Source: an uncultured Nostocoides sp.
GTDB lineage: Bacteria > Actinomycetota > Actinomycetes > Actinomycetales > Dermatophilaceae
Reading direction: 5' to 3'
NCBI GenBank assembly: GCA_936931335.1
Contig: CAKZIH010000392.1
Location: 1-33,317, forward strand
DNA: 33,317 bases
Position numbers and translations under genes: made by a program. The notes under the pieces were generated by a model. It saw only the letters and a program-made list of their open reading frames with translations. It had not been told where the DNA came from and made no database searches. Below are positions 1 through 7,510 of this stretch, one piece after another. Position 1 is the stretch's first letter, and each line of letters opens with the position of its first letter.

Positions 1-1062
1 GACATCGGCTGGGTGACCGGGCACTCCTACATCGTCTATGGGCCGTTGGCGAATGGCGCCACCCAGGTCATGTATGAGGGCACCCCCGACAGCCCGCACC
101 AGGGCCGCTGGTGGGAGATCGTGGAGAAGTACCGCGTCTCGATCCTCTACACCGCGCCGACCGCGGTGCGCACCTTCATGAAGTGGGGCAGCGACATCCC
201 CGGCAAGTTCGACCTGTCCTCGTTGCGAGTGCTCGGGTCGGTCGGTGAGCCGATCAACCCCGAGGCCTGGCTCTGGTATCGCAAATACATCGGCAGCGAC
301 CGCTGCCCCATCGTGGACACCTGGTGGCAGACCGAGACCGGGACGATCATGATCAGCCCGCTGCCCGGGGTGACCACGCTGGAGCCCGGCTCCGCGCAGA
401 AGCCGATCCCGGGCATCTCCGCGGAGATCCTCGACGATGAGGGGCAGCCGTTCACCGAACCGGAGAAGGTCGGCTATCTGGTACTCACCAAGCCGTGGCC
501 CTCGATGCTGCGCGGGATCTGGGGTGACCCGGAGCGCTACCGGGATACCTATTGGAGCCGGTTCGGGCCCAAGTACTACTTCGCCGGTGATGGCGCCAAG
601 TACGACGCCGACGGCAACATCTGGCTGCTCGGGCGCGTGGACGATGTGATGAATGTGTCCGGTCACCGGATGTCCACGGCGGAGATCGAATCCGCGCTGG
701 TCAGCCACCCCAAGGTGGCCGAGGCCGCCGTCGTCGGGGCGTCCGATGAGACCACCGGCCAGGCCGTGGTCGCCTTCGTCATCCTGCGCTCGGAGTTCGT
801 GCAGGAGGCTGACGAGGAGGGCGAGGGCGGCGATCTGGTGGCCGAGCTGCGCAACCACGTGGCCAAGAACATCGGCCCGATCGCCAAGCCGCGCACGATC
901 CTGATCGTTTCCGAACTGCCCAAGACCCGCTCGGGCAAGATCATGCGCCGCCTGCTCAAGGATGTCGCCGAGGGCCGCGAGGTCGGCGATGTCACCACCC
1001 TCGCCGACTCCTCGGTGATGTCGCTGATCCAGCAAGGCATGGGCTCCGGTTCCGGCGACTGA
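1..1062 (+). CDS. acs: acetyl-CoA synthetase, C-terminal part (5' end outside window)
   Basis: The open frame runs from base 1, with the start upstream of the window. About 353 residues remain of an enzyme that is usually near 650. The fragment begins in the conserved WVTGHSYIVYGPL region. WWQTETG (fragment residues about 108-114) belongs to the adenylate-forming active site. It is followed by the GDGAKYDADGNIWLLGR hinge region and PKTRSGKIMRR near the end, whose lysine (about residue 313) is the catalytic lysine that is reversibly acetylated in this family. Acs converts acetate, ATP and CoA to acetyl-CoA in the cytoplasm. The gene ends in a strong hairpin and converges on a minus-strand phosphatase gene. 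Identification is secure. The only gap is the missing N-terminal half. Confidence 0.96.
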   Translation, partial: DIGWVTGHSYIVYGPLANGATQVMYEGTPDSPHQGRWWEIVEKYRVSILYTAPTAVRTFMKWGSDIPGKFDLSSLRVLGSVGEPINPEAWLWYRKYIGSDRCPIVDTWWQTETGTIMISPLPGVTTLEPGSAQKPIPGISAEILDDEGQPFTEPEKVGYLVLTKPWPSMLRGIWGDPERYRDTYWSRFGPKYYFAGDGAKYDADGNIWLLGRVDDVMNVSGHRMSTAEIESALVSHPKVAEAAVVGASDETTGQAVVAFVILRSEFVQEADEEGEGGDLVAELRNHVAKNIGPIAKPRTILIVSELPKTRSGKIMRRLLKDVAEGREVGDVTTLADSSVMSLIQQGMGSGSGD

Positions 1063-1074
1063 CCCCGCATACGG

Positions 1075-1106
1075 CGAGCGGCCCCGGTTATTTTCGGGGC
1101 CGCTCG
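1075..1106. terminator. bidirectional hairpin terminator between convergent genes
   Basis: A perfect 12-bp stem (CGAGCGGCCCCG at 1075-1086 pairing with 1095-1106) has an 8-nt loop, gttatttt. It starts 12 bases after the acs stop codon and lies between acs and the convergent phosphatase gene. There is no long T-run on either side, as is common for actinobacterial terminators. Confidence 0.75.
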
Positions 1107-1116
1107 GTAGTTGTGG

Positions 1117-1160
1117 GGTATGGCGTGGTTAGCGGGGCCGTGCTCAGGTATGGCGTGACC
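1117..1160. repeat. intergenic GGTATGGCGTG repeat, two copies
   Basis: GGTATGGCGTG occurs at 1117 and again at 1147. The second copy extends to GGTATGGCGTGACCCGCGC, and the same 18 bases with one mismatch recur at 17411, also between convergent genes. The function is unknown. It contains the GTATGGC variant of the dispersed word described for the whole window. Confidence 0.55.
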
Positions 1161-1170
1161 CGCGCCCCAG

Positions 1171-1863
1171 CTATTCGCTGAGCTGCTCAGGTGACAGGTG
1201 CGGGGTCCAGTCGAGCTTGCGGACGGTGACCATGGTGCCCATGTCGCTGGAGGTCACATCCTCGATCAGTGTCACCGAGGTGTTGTGGATCTCGAACCAT
1301 CCGGAGATCCCGTCGATGCCGAGGAAGGCACGCAGCAGCAGCTGGATGAAGTAGCCGTGGGTGACCAGGGCGACGGTGTCCTCATCGGCATAGGTCTCCC
1401 GCAGCCATTCGACGACGCTCCGGGCCCGGTCCTCGGCGGCCTCGACCTCTTCCACGACCTCGGCCGTATGCCAGCCTGCCTCCACCACCCCGTCGGGCCA
1501 GACCAGGCGGCCGGAGACCTCGGTCAGCGCCTCGCGGGTGCTGCCGGAGAAGGGGGTCTTCACCTCTTCCTCCTCGGTGAACAGCCCGCCCACCTCGAAG
1601 ATCTCGGCGTGCGCCTGCAGCGGCAGGTCCAGCGCGTCGGCGATGGGCGCCGCGGTCTGCACCGCGCGCGTCATCAGGCTGCAGTGCAGGCCGTCGATGG
1701 CGTGCGGGAGGACACCGCCGGCCAGGGACTTGGCCAGCAGCCGGGCCTGCTCGTGGCCGAGGTCGGTGAGCGGGGCGTCCGGTTCCCGGCCATCGACCGC
1801 GCCGGTCTGCTCCCAGAGCAGGTTGTTGGTGGACTGACCGTGCCGGATGAGAAGGAAGCGCAC
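1171..1863 (-). CDS. histidine phosphatase family protein
   Basis: This 230-residue protein begins with FLLIRHGQSTNN, the RHG catalytic motif whose histidine is phosphorylated in the phosphoglycerate-mutase/histidine-phosphatase superfamily. The second catalytic histidine is in VALVTHGYFIQLLLR near residue 170. DLGHEQARLLA and LHCSLMTRAVQTA are further family signatures. The length fits a small cytosolic phosphatase. The substrate cannot be told from sequence, so a true glycolytic phosphoglycerate mutase is not claimed. The start is a GTG at 1863 with GAGG directly adjacent, so initiation may be weak or the start may be misplaced. It is divergent from a small lipoprotein gene and convergent with acs. 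Confidence 0.88.
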   Translation of the reverse strand: MRFLLIRHGQSTNNLLWEQTGAVDGREPDAPLTDLGHEQARLLAKSLAGGVLPHAIDGLHCSLMTRAVQTAAPIADALDLPLQAHAEIFEVGGLFTEEEEVKTPFSGSTREALTEVSGRLVWPDGVVEAGWHTAEVVEEVEAAEDRARSVVEWLRETYADEDTVALVTHGYFIQLLLRAFLGIDGISGWFEIHNTSVTLIEDVTSSDMGTMVTVRKLDWTPHLSPEQLSE

Positions 1864-1996
1864 CCTCGAAGTCTGTCACCCGGCATACCGGAGCGGGATA
1901 TTCAACGCAATGGCTGACAATTGCACCGTGGTCCACGATGGCGCCCGACGAACCGGCCCGGCGAGGTTCGGCGATGGAGTTCGCCCGGTCGCGGCG

Positions 1997-2458
1997 ATGA
2001 CCCCCGCAGCGCGGCGGCGGCGAATGGCGCTAGTTGCCATGACGACGATGCTCACTGCTGGCTGCCTCCCGATCAGCCAGGCCGATGCCGATCATGAGGC
2101 CGCGATCTTCGCCGACGGGTTGCTCGCGCCCCGCCTGGAAAGCGAGCTGGGAGACCTCCGCGGCGAGTCGCCGCAGCGTCGGGTCCAGGCGATCCATGCC
2201 TGGCTCACCGCCCCCACCGCGGACTTCGCCGGCTCCATACCCGGCACCCTATGGGTCGCGGGAGCGCCGGACGGCTCGACGATCCCCGTCGCGGCGTACT
2301 CGCTCTGGTCCGACACCGCCTTTGTCAATGATGAGCGCTGGGGTCGGGTATGCCGCGAGTACGACGTGGGTGCGACGCTCACCTGGCGCGACGTCGCCTG
2401 CCCCAAAGGCACCCCGCGCGAACCGCCATATGACGCCGTTGGCGGGCCACCCCAATGA
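1997..2458 (+). CDS. small predicted lipoprotein, unknown function
   Basis: The frame is open further upstream, but the ATG at 1997 gives a textbook lipoprotein signal: an arginine-rich start (MTPAARRRRM), a hydrophobic stretch and the lipobox LTAGC, with the lipidated Cys near residue 23. The mature part is about 130 residues and ends with a proline- and glycine-rich tail. It contains two further cysteines (in GRVCREYDVG and RDVACPKG) that could form a disulfide outside the cell. I do not recognise the family. The ribosome binding site is weak, with a GGAG about 18 bases upstream, so the exact start is uncertain. It is divergently placed to the histidine phosphatase gene. Confidence 0.65.
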   Translation: MTPAARRRRMALVAMTTMLTAGCLPISQADADHEAAIFADGLLAPRLESELGDLRGESPQRRVQAIHAWLTAPTADFAGSIPGTLWVAGAPDGSTIPVAAYSLWSDTAFVNDERWGRVCREYDVGATLTWRDVACPKGTPREPPYDAVGGPPQ

Positions 2459-2530
2459 CACTGACGCCGTAGTCCGGTAGGGGATCTGCGCCAGCGGATA
2501 GACACGTCCGCTCTGCATAGTGGAGCAAAC

Positions 2531-2590
2531 ATTCAATTAATGAGTTGATAATCGCCGTCGAGGGCGCCATAATCAACTTATCAGTTGAAT
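2531..2590 (+). promoter_or_regulatory. promoter with two ArsR-type operators
   Basis: A very AT-rich island precedes the ArsR gene. The likely -35 is TTGATA (2545-2550) and the -10 is CATAAT (2568-2573), with exactly 17 bases between them, putting the transcript start near 2580. Two 16-bp imperfect palindromes of form TCAA-N8-TTGA lie at 2533-2548 and 2573-2588, about 40 bp centre to centre. The first overlaps the -35. The second overlaps the -10 and abuts the ATG at 2589. Together they form a 22-bp inverted repeat with 18 matches. This arrangement fits autorepression by the ArsR protein encoded downstream, which is an inference. Confidence 0.75.
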
Positions 2591-2984
2591 GAGCCCTGAC
2601 CGAGGAGAGATGGCGCAGGACGAGATCGGGCGGGTCTTCCTCGCCCTCGCCGACCCGACCCGGCGCGACCTGGTCGCCCGGCTGGCCGAGGGCGATGCGA
2701 GCGTCGGGGAACTGGCCGAGCCGTATGCGATGAGCCTGCAGGCGGTCTCCAAACATGTCGCCGTGCTCGAGGGCGCGGGGCTGGTCACCAAGACGGCCGA
2801 CGCGCAGCGGCGCACCGTGCACTTGGAAGGTCAGGTGCTCGCCCTGGCCACCGGCTGGCTGGAGCGCTACCGGCGTCGAGCCGAAGAGCGCTACGCCCGG
2901 CTCGATGAGGTTCTCGCGGAAGAGGGTTCCGGCGGGACGGACGGCATACCGGCCCCGGACACGAATACCCAGGAGGCGTCATGA
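2589..2984 (+). CDS. ArsR-family winged-helix transcriptional regulator
   Basis: This 131-residue protein has the pattern IGRVFLALADPTRRDLVARLAEGDASVGELA, followed by the recognition helix MSLQAVSKHVAVLEGAGLV and the beta-wing KTADAQRRTVHLEG. It is the ArsR subgroup that usually pairs with SRPBCC (AHSA1-like) proteins. No metal-binding cysteine pair of the classical arsenic sensor is visible. The ATG at 2589 leaves only a nine-base leader after the predicted transcript start. An internal ATG at 2610 has AGGAG two bases away, which is too close for a normal site, so the first ATG is preferred. Its stop overlaps the next start by four bases (ATGA). It probably represses its own operon. Confidence 0.92.
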   Translation: MSPDRGEMAQDEIGRVFLALADPTRRDLVARLAEGDASVGELAEPYAMSLQAVSKHVAVLEGAGLVTKTADAQRRTVHLEGQVLALATGWLERYRRRAEERYARLDEVLAEEGSGGTDGIPAPDTNTQEAS

Positions 2985-3469
2985 CGAGGAAAACCCAGAT
3001 TGAGGCCAGGACCGAGCTGCCCACCATCCGCGTCGAGCGCGAATTCGCGGCGTCGATGGCGCGGGTGTTCCGCGCGCATACCGACCCGGAGCTCGTCGCC
3101 CTGTGGATCGGGCCGCGGTCGGTGACCACCACCGTCGACGAGTGGGACTGCCGTCCCGGCGGCGCGTGGCGCTACACCGCGACTGCCGACGGCGAGCGGC
3201 ACGAGTTCCGCGGCTGCTTCCACGATGTCCGGCCCGCCGATGGGGTGCTGGTGCAGACCTTTTCGTATGCCGGCTTCCCCGACTCGGTCGTGCTCGACCG
3301 GCTGCAGTTGACCGAACTCGAAGCGGGGCGCACCCGCCTGGTGACGGTTTCCCACTTCGAGGACTTCACGGCGCGCGACCAGATGCTCGCCAGCGATATG
3401 GAGACCGGCGTCTCCGAGGGCTACGACAAGCTCGACGACCTACTGCGACAAGGAGATTCTCATGATTGA
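2981..3469 (+). CDS. SRPBCC (AHSA1-like) domain protein
   Basis: This 162-residue protein starts its fold at IRVEREFAASMARVFRAHTDPELVALWIGP, the typical opening of the activator-of-Hsp90/SRPBCC ligand-binding fold. Later come GGAWRYTA and a C-terminal helix, DMETGVSEGYDKLDDLL. The fold makes a hydrophobic cavity and the ligand is unknown. The start overlaps the ArsR stop by four bases, showing translational coupling. The ArsR plus SRPBCC plus VOC arrangement is common in actinobacteria and probably forms a small stress or detoxification operon under ArsR control. No catalytic residue can be named. Confidence 0.9.
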   Translation: MTRKTQIEARTELPTIRVEREFAASMARVFRAHTDPELVALWIGPRSVTTTVDEWDCRPGGAWRYTATADGERHEFRGCFHDVRPADGVLVQTFSYAGFPDSVVLDRLQLTELEAGRTRLVTVSHFEDFTARDQMLASDMETGVSEGYDKLDDLLRQGDSHD

Positions 3470-3947
3470 CCAGACCACGCATGACAAGACGCTGACCACC
3501 TGCCTCTGGTTCGACGGCCAGGCCGAGGAGGCGGCCCGCTTCTATACCGAGCCCTTCGGGGGCACGACCGATGACCGCACCGACTATCCCGCCGATGCCC
3601 CGGGCGAGGAGGGCTCGGCGATGACCGTGGACTTCGAGATCTTCGGGCAGCGCTTCGTCGGGCTCAATGGCGGACCGATGTACTCCTTCACCGAGGCCAT
3701 CTCCTTCCAGATCCCCTGCGAGACCCAGGCGGAGATCGACCGCTACTGGGACGCGCTGACCGCCGATGGCGGGGAGGAAGGCCCGTGCGGCTGGTGCAAG
3801 GACAAGTTCGGCGTCAGTTGGCAGGTCATCCCGAGCCGGATGGGCGAGTGGTTCGGCGGGGACAACGCCGCGCAGGTCAACCAGGTCATGCAGCAGATGC
3901 GCAAGCTCGATATCGCCGCATTGCAGCAGGCGGCCGACGGCGCCTGA
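3462..3947 (+). CDS. VOC-fold protein, PhnB/3-demethylubiquinone methyltransferase-like
   Basis: This 161-residue protein has TCLWFDGQAEEAARFYTEPFGG at the start, then DFEIFGQRFVGLNGGP and WDALTADGGEEGPCGWCKDKFGVSWQVIP, the signature of the PhnB-like vicinal-oxygen-chelate family. The name 3-demethylubiquinone methyltransferase is often attached but is not a proven activity. The CGWC pair (about residues 108-111) is typical of the family. The gene overlaps the SRPBCC stop by eight bases and has AAGGAG ahead of its ATG. It is the third gene of the ArsR-controlled operon. Confidence 0.9.
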   Translation: MIDQTTHDKTLTTCLWFDGQAEEAARFYTEPFGGTTDDRTDYPADAPGEEGSAMTVDFEIFGQRFVGLNGGPMYSFTEAISFQIPCETQAEIDRYWDALTADGGEEGPCGWCKDKFGVSWQVIPSRMGEWFGGDNAAQVNQVMQQMRKLDIAALQQAADGA

Positions 3948-4019
3948 CCTCAGGCTGTCGGGTGGGGTCACGGCATACTGCGAGGGCGATCCATCCGAAC
4001 CTCGCCGAGGAGTCGATCC

Positions 4020-4909
4020 GTGACCTCACCCAGCGCCCCGGCGCTGATCGTCGACACGGGCACCCGGACCGGCCAGGACCGCGCGTGGGTCGCCGACGCG
4101 ATCCGCAAACTGCGCGCCGACGCCAACCGCAGCTCCGACACCCACCTGCAGGCGATCGAGGTCCCGGGCCTGCCGGGCATCGACCTCTATCTCAAGGACG
4201 AGTCCACCCACCCGACCGGCAGCCTCAAGCACCGGCTGGCCCGCTCGCTCTTCCTCTATGGCTTGTGCAACGGGCGAATCGGCCCGGAGACCACGGTGGT
4301 CGAGGCCTCCAGCGGCTCCACCGCGGCAACAACAACATCGCCGAATCGATCTTCGAGCAGATGGCGCTGGAGGCGCACCCCATACCGGCCTGGATCGTCG
4401 TCGGCGCGGGCACCGGCGGCACCTCGGCGACGATCGGCCGGTATGTCCGTTATCGCGCCCTGGACACCCGGGTCTGCGTGGTCGACCCCGAGGGCTCGGC
4501 CTTCCTGCCGGCCTGGCGCGGGGAGTTCGCGGAGAGCGAGTGCACCCCCTCGCGAATCGAGGGCATCGGCCGCGCCCGTCCCGAACCCAGCTTCCTGCCC
4601 CCCGTCGTCGACCGGAGGCTCGGCATCCCGGACGCGGCCTCGGTGGCGGCAGTGCACTTCCTGCGCGAGCGCACCGGGATCGATGCCGGCCCCTCAACCG
4701 GCACGAACCTCTACGGGATGCTGCTGCTGGCCGCGCAGATGCGCGCCGCCGGGGAGCGCGGCTCGCTGGTCTCCTTGGTCTGCGACCGCGGGGAGCGGTA
4801 TGCCGCGACCTACGGCGACCCGGATTGGCTCGCCACCCAGGGCATCGACGTGCGTCCGTATACCGATGTCCTCACCACCGCCTGCGACCGCGGCGAGTGG
4901 GTGGGCTAG
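4020..4909 (+). pseudogene. PLP-dependent cysteine-synthase-family gene, internal deletion and frameshift
   Basis: From a GTG at 4020 (GAGGAG upstream) the protein reads normally to VVEASSGSTA and includes the PLP-lysine region THPTGSLKHRLA. At about 4320-4326 the reading then jumps. The following DNA encodes, in another frame, RGNNNIAESIFEQMALEAHPIPAWIVVGAGTGGTSATIGR and continues to a normal-looking C-terminus ending RGEWVG at 4909. In intact family members SSGSTA and NNNIAESIF are separated by several dozen residues, so a block is missing and its length is not a multiple of three. The junction CCGCGG fits both flanks, so a microhomology deletion is plausible. The product cannot fold as a working enzyme. 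Confidence 0.85.
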
Positions 4910-4920
4910 CGGGAACCGCG

Positions 4921-4968
4921 CGCTATTGATGAGCAATAGCGGCGCTATCACGCCGGTATCGCTCATCA
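4921..4968. promoter_or_regulatory. overlapping dyads between the pseudogene and pheA
   Basis: Three nested symmetries are present. CGCTATTG (4921-4928) pairs with CAATAGCG (4934-4941). The near-palindrome ATAGCGGCGCTAT is at 4936-4948. TGATGAGC (4927-4934) pairs with GCTCATCA (4961-4968). The first could terminate transcription from the broken gene 12 bases upstream. The others look like operator half-sites for phenylalanine hydroxylase, whose start lies 180 bases downstream. No long T-run is present and no regulator can be named. Confidence 0.45.
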
Positions 4969-5147
4969 GTGTCTATCCGCGACAGAAGCGCCCGAATTGT
5001 CCAGCCATCACGGTGCCGCGCTACACAAAAGTACGCGAATTGCTCGGTCTGGCCGGACACGATAGCCAGGCGGCGCCATACGTGCTTATCTGCTGCCCAC
5101 CACCGGCAGGGCGCGACGACGAGGTCGCGCGGCACGAAAGGGACGTC

Positions 5148-6041
5148 ATGTTCACCGAAGGCCAGCTCTACTCCCCCGTCACCGCCACCGCGGATGGCGT
5201 GGTCGAGGTGCACCTGGGCGCCGACCACCCCGGGTTCACCGACACGGCATACCGGGCTCGGCGCGGCGAGATCGCGGCCGCCGCGATGTCCTGGCAGCCC
5301 GGCACCCCCGTGCCGACGATCGACTACGACCGTGGCGAGGACGAGATTTGGCGAGTGGCCAGCGCCGAACTCGCCCCCAAGCACGAGCGCTACGCCCACA
5401 GCGAGTATTTGCGCGCCAAGACCGCCCTCGGCTTGCCCACCGACCGGGTCCCCCAGTTGACCGAGGTCACCGAGCGTTTGGAGCCGCTGACCGGCTGGCA
5501 GTATGTCTGTGCCCCCGGCCTGGTGGCGCTGCGACAGTTCTATGGCTCCCTCGGCGACCGGATCTTCCACTCCACGCAGTACCTGCGCCACCCGAGCCAG
5601 CCGCTCTACACCCCCGAGCCGGACATCATCCACGAGGTGATCGGCCACGCCAACCAGCTCGCCAGCCCCCGCTTCGCCCGGTTGACCGAGGCCGCCGGCC
5701 AGGCGACCCAGCGTCTGGAGAACGACGAGGCGGTCAAGGTCGTCGCCGACGTCTTTTGGTTCAGCATGGAGTTCGGCGTCATCTGGGAGGACGGTCTGCT
5801 CAAGGCGTATGGCGCGGGCATCCTGTCCTCCTTTGGGGAGATGGACGAGTTCCGGCAGATGGAGATCCGTCCGCTCGACCTGCACCAGATGGCGACCATC
5901 CCCTACGACATCACCCGCTACCAGTCGACGCTCTTCGCCGCGGACAACCTCGACCAACTCGAGGACGTGGTCGGGGGCTTCTTCGACACGGTCGACGATG
6001 AGAGTGCGCTGCGGCTGAAGCAGGTGCCCGCCGCGGTCTGA
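5148..6041 (+). CDS. phenylalanine 4-monooxygenase (monomeric type)
   Basis: This 297-residue protein matches the bacterial phenylalanine hydroxylase fold. The iron ligands are seen in DIIHEVIGHANQL (HExxxH-type histidines) and the glutamate of FSMEFGVIWED. Other family landmarks are LTGWQYVCAPGLV, FYGSLGDRIFHSTQYLRH and the C-terminal dimer-like tail. It converts phenylalanine to tyrosine with a pterin and oxygen, the first step of phenylalanine catabolism. The frame is open far upstream, but the ATG at 5148 has AAAGGGA six bases before it and begins where homologues begin (MFTEGQLYSPV). The upstream sequence in the same frame belongs to the decayed PLP gene and is not a fusion partner. Confidence 0.93.
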   Translation: MFTEGQLYSPVTATADGVVEVHLGADHPGFTDTAYRARRGEIAAAAMSWQPGTPVPTIDYDRGEDEIWRVASAELAPKHERYAHSEYLRAKTALGLPTDRVPQLTEVTERLEPLTGWQYVCAPGLVALRQFYGSLGDRIFHSTQYLRHPSQPLYTPEPDIIHEVIGHANQLASPRFARLTEAAGQATQRLENDEAVKVVADVFWFSMEFGVIWEDGLLKAYGAGILSSFGEMDEFRQMEIRPLDLHQMATIPYDITRYQSTLFAADNLDQLEDVVGGFFDTVDDESALRLKQVPAAV

Positions 6042-6092
6042 GCGCCGGGCGTAGGGCCCCGGGGGCACGCGACGTTCGTGCGCGGACGCGGG

Positions 6093-6158
6093 TAAAATGG
6101 AGACCGGTGCGCCGGGAAGTCTGGTCGGCAGTCCGCATCGTCGACCCCGAAGGCATCC
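6093..6158 (+). promoter_or_regulatory. structured 5' leader of nhaA (candidate cis-regulatory RNA)
   Basis: The 66 bases before nhaA contain TAAAAT (6093-6098, possible -10) and two hairpins. The first is AGAC-CGG (6101-6107) pairing with CCG-GGAA-GTCT (6112-6122), with a UGCG loop and an unpaired GGAA. The second is GGTCG (6123-6127) pairing with CGACC (6142-6146). The ribosome binding site GAAGG (6149-6153) sits three bases after the second stem. The compact G-rich block resembles conserved leaders I associate with nhaA genes in other bacteria, but I cannot confirm the family. If the -10 is right, the transcript would start inside the first stem, so the promoter assignment is doubtful. Confidence 0.5.
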
Positions 6159-7490
6159 ATGTCCCTGCCTCCCCCGCGCGGCCGCATTCTGTCGCGTCCC
6201 TCCTGGCCCGAGGCCACCGCCCTCAAGGCGGCCCTGCGCACCGAAACCGTCGGCGGCGCGCTCTTGCTCGGTGCCGCGCTGCTGGCGCTGATCTGGGCCA
6301 ATAGCCCCTGGCATGAGTCCTACACCGCCCTGCGCGATTGGGAAGTCGGCGTCGACTGGGGGCACCTGCGCCTGCCGCTGGGCCACTGGGCGGCCGACGG
6401 CCTGCTCGCGATCTTCTTCTTCGTCGCCGGTCTGGAACTCAAGCGCGAGTTCCTCGTCGGTGATCTGCGCGATCCGCGCCGCGCCGCCGTTCCCGTCATC
6501 GCCGCCGTATGCGGGGTGCTCACCCCAGCGCTGGTCTACCTCGCGGTGGTGCGGTTCGGCGGCGCCGGCGGGGACGCGGCCCGCGGCTGGGCCATCCCGA
6601 CGGCCACCGATATTGCCTTCGCGTTGGCGGTGCTCGCCGTCCTCGGCTCCCATCTGCCCACCGCGCTGCGCTCCTTCCTGCTCACCCTGGCGGTGGTCGA
6701 CGACCTGATCGCCATCGTGATCATCGCCATCGGCTACACCGACGAATTCTCGGCCCAGTGGCTCCTGCTCGCCCTGGTGCCGCTGGCCGCCTTCGCCTTC
6801 CTCACCCAGCGGCGGATTACGTATGTCGCTCTGTTGCTCCCGCTCGCCGCGCTCACCTGGGGACTGGTGCACGCCTCCGGGGTGCACGCCACGGTCGCCG
6901 GGGTGGCGCTCGGACTGGTGGTGCCGGTCAAGCCCCGGGCGCGGGTGCCGGCGGTCAGCGTGCATTCGCGCTCCACCGATGTGGCGCACGTCTTCGAGCA
7001 TCGGCTGCGGCCGCTGTCCGCCGGCCTGGCCGTCCCCCTGTTCGCCTTCTTCGCCGCTGGCGTGCGGGTGGTCGGCGGTGGGTTTGGCGCGGCCGTTGCC
7101 GATGCCGCCGCCCTGGGGGTGGTGGCGGGGCTCATCGTCGGCAAGTTCGTCGGGGTGCTCGGCGGGACCTATCTCACCGCCCGCTGCACCAAGGCCGACC
7201 TGGATCCGGATCTGGCCTGGATCGATGTCATCGGCCTGGCCTTCCTGACCGGGATCGGCTTCACCGTCTCCCTGCTGGTGGGCGAGCTCGCCTTCGGCGC
7301 GGGCAGTGACCGGGACGAACACGTCAAGCTGGCCATCCTGATCGGTTCGCTGCTGGCCTCCGCGCTGGCTGCCCTGATCCTCGTCCCGCGCAATGCCCGC
7401 TACCGGGCCGCCGCCGAACGCGAGGCGCTCGACGAGGATGGGGACGGCATACCGGACGTCTATCAGCGCAGGGACGCCGCGTCCGGCTGA
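6159..7490 (+). CDS. nhaA: Na+/H+ antiporter NhaA
   Basis: This 443-residue integral membrane protein has about twelve hydrophobic segments. Diagnostic stretches are GGALLLGAALLALIWANSP, DGLLAIFFFVAGLELKREF, IPTATDIAFALAVLAVLG and AVVDDLIAIVIIAI. The last holds the adjacent aspartates that bind and exchange Na+ for protons, and FLTGIGFTVSLLVGELAF lies near the C-terminal end. It exports sodium in exchange for protons, supporting salt and alkaline pH tolerance. The ATG at 6159 has GAAGG five bases upstream. The cytosolic tail ends in DEDGDGIPDVYQ, which resembles a calcium-binding DxDxDG loop and contains a copy of the dispersed GGCATACC word with a rare ATA codon. Confidence 0.96.
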   Translation: MSLPPPRGRILSRPSWPEATALKAALRTETVGGALLLGAALLALIWANSPWHESYTALRDWEVGVDWGHLRLPLGHWAADGLLAIFFFVAGLELKREFLVGDLRDPRRAAVPVIAAVCGVLTPALVYLAVVRFGGAGGDAARGWAIPTATDIAFALAVLAVLGSHLPTALRSFLLTLAVVDDLIAIVIIAIGYTDEFSAQWLLLALVPLAAFAFLTQRRITYVALLLPLAALTWGLVHASGVHATVAGVALGLVVPVKPRARVPAVSVHSRSTDVAHVFEHRLRPLSAGLAVPLFAFFAAGVRVVGGGFGAAVADAAALGVVAGLIVGKFVGVLGGTYLTARCTKADLDPDLAWIDVIGLAFLTGIGFTVSLLVGELAFGAGSDRDEHVKLAILIGSLLASALAALILVPRNARYRAAAEREALDEDGDGIPDVYQRRDAASG

Positions 7491-7510
7491 GCGGATGGTC
7501 GCCGGGGCGG

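Noticed and set aside
4020..6041. A 673-residue fusion of the PLP enzyme and phenylalanine hydroxylase
   Set aside because: The frame stays open by chance after the deletion, reading low-complexity sequence; pheA has its own start and ribosome site at 5148.
4923..7322. About 800-codon minus-strand open frame opposite pheA and nhaA
   Set aside because: It spans two well-conserved plus-strand genes and has repetitive Gly/Gln/Glu-rich sequence only; treated as an artefact of GC bias.
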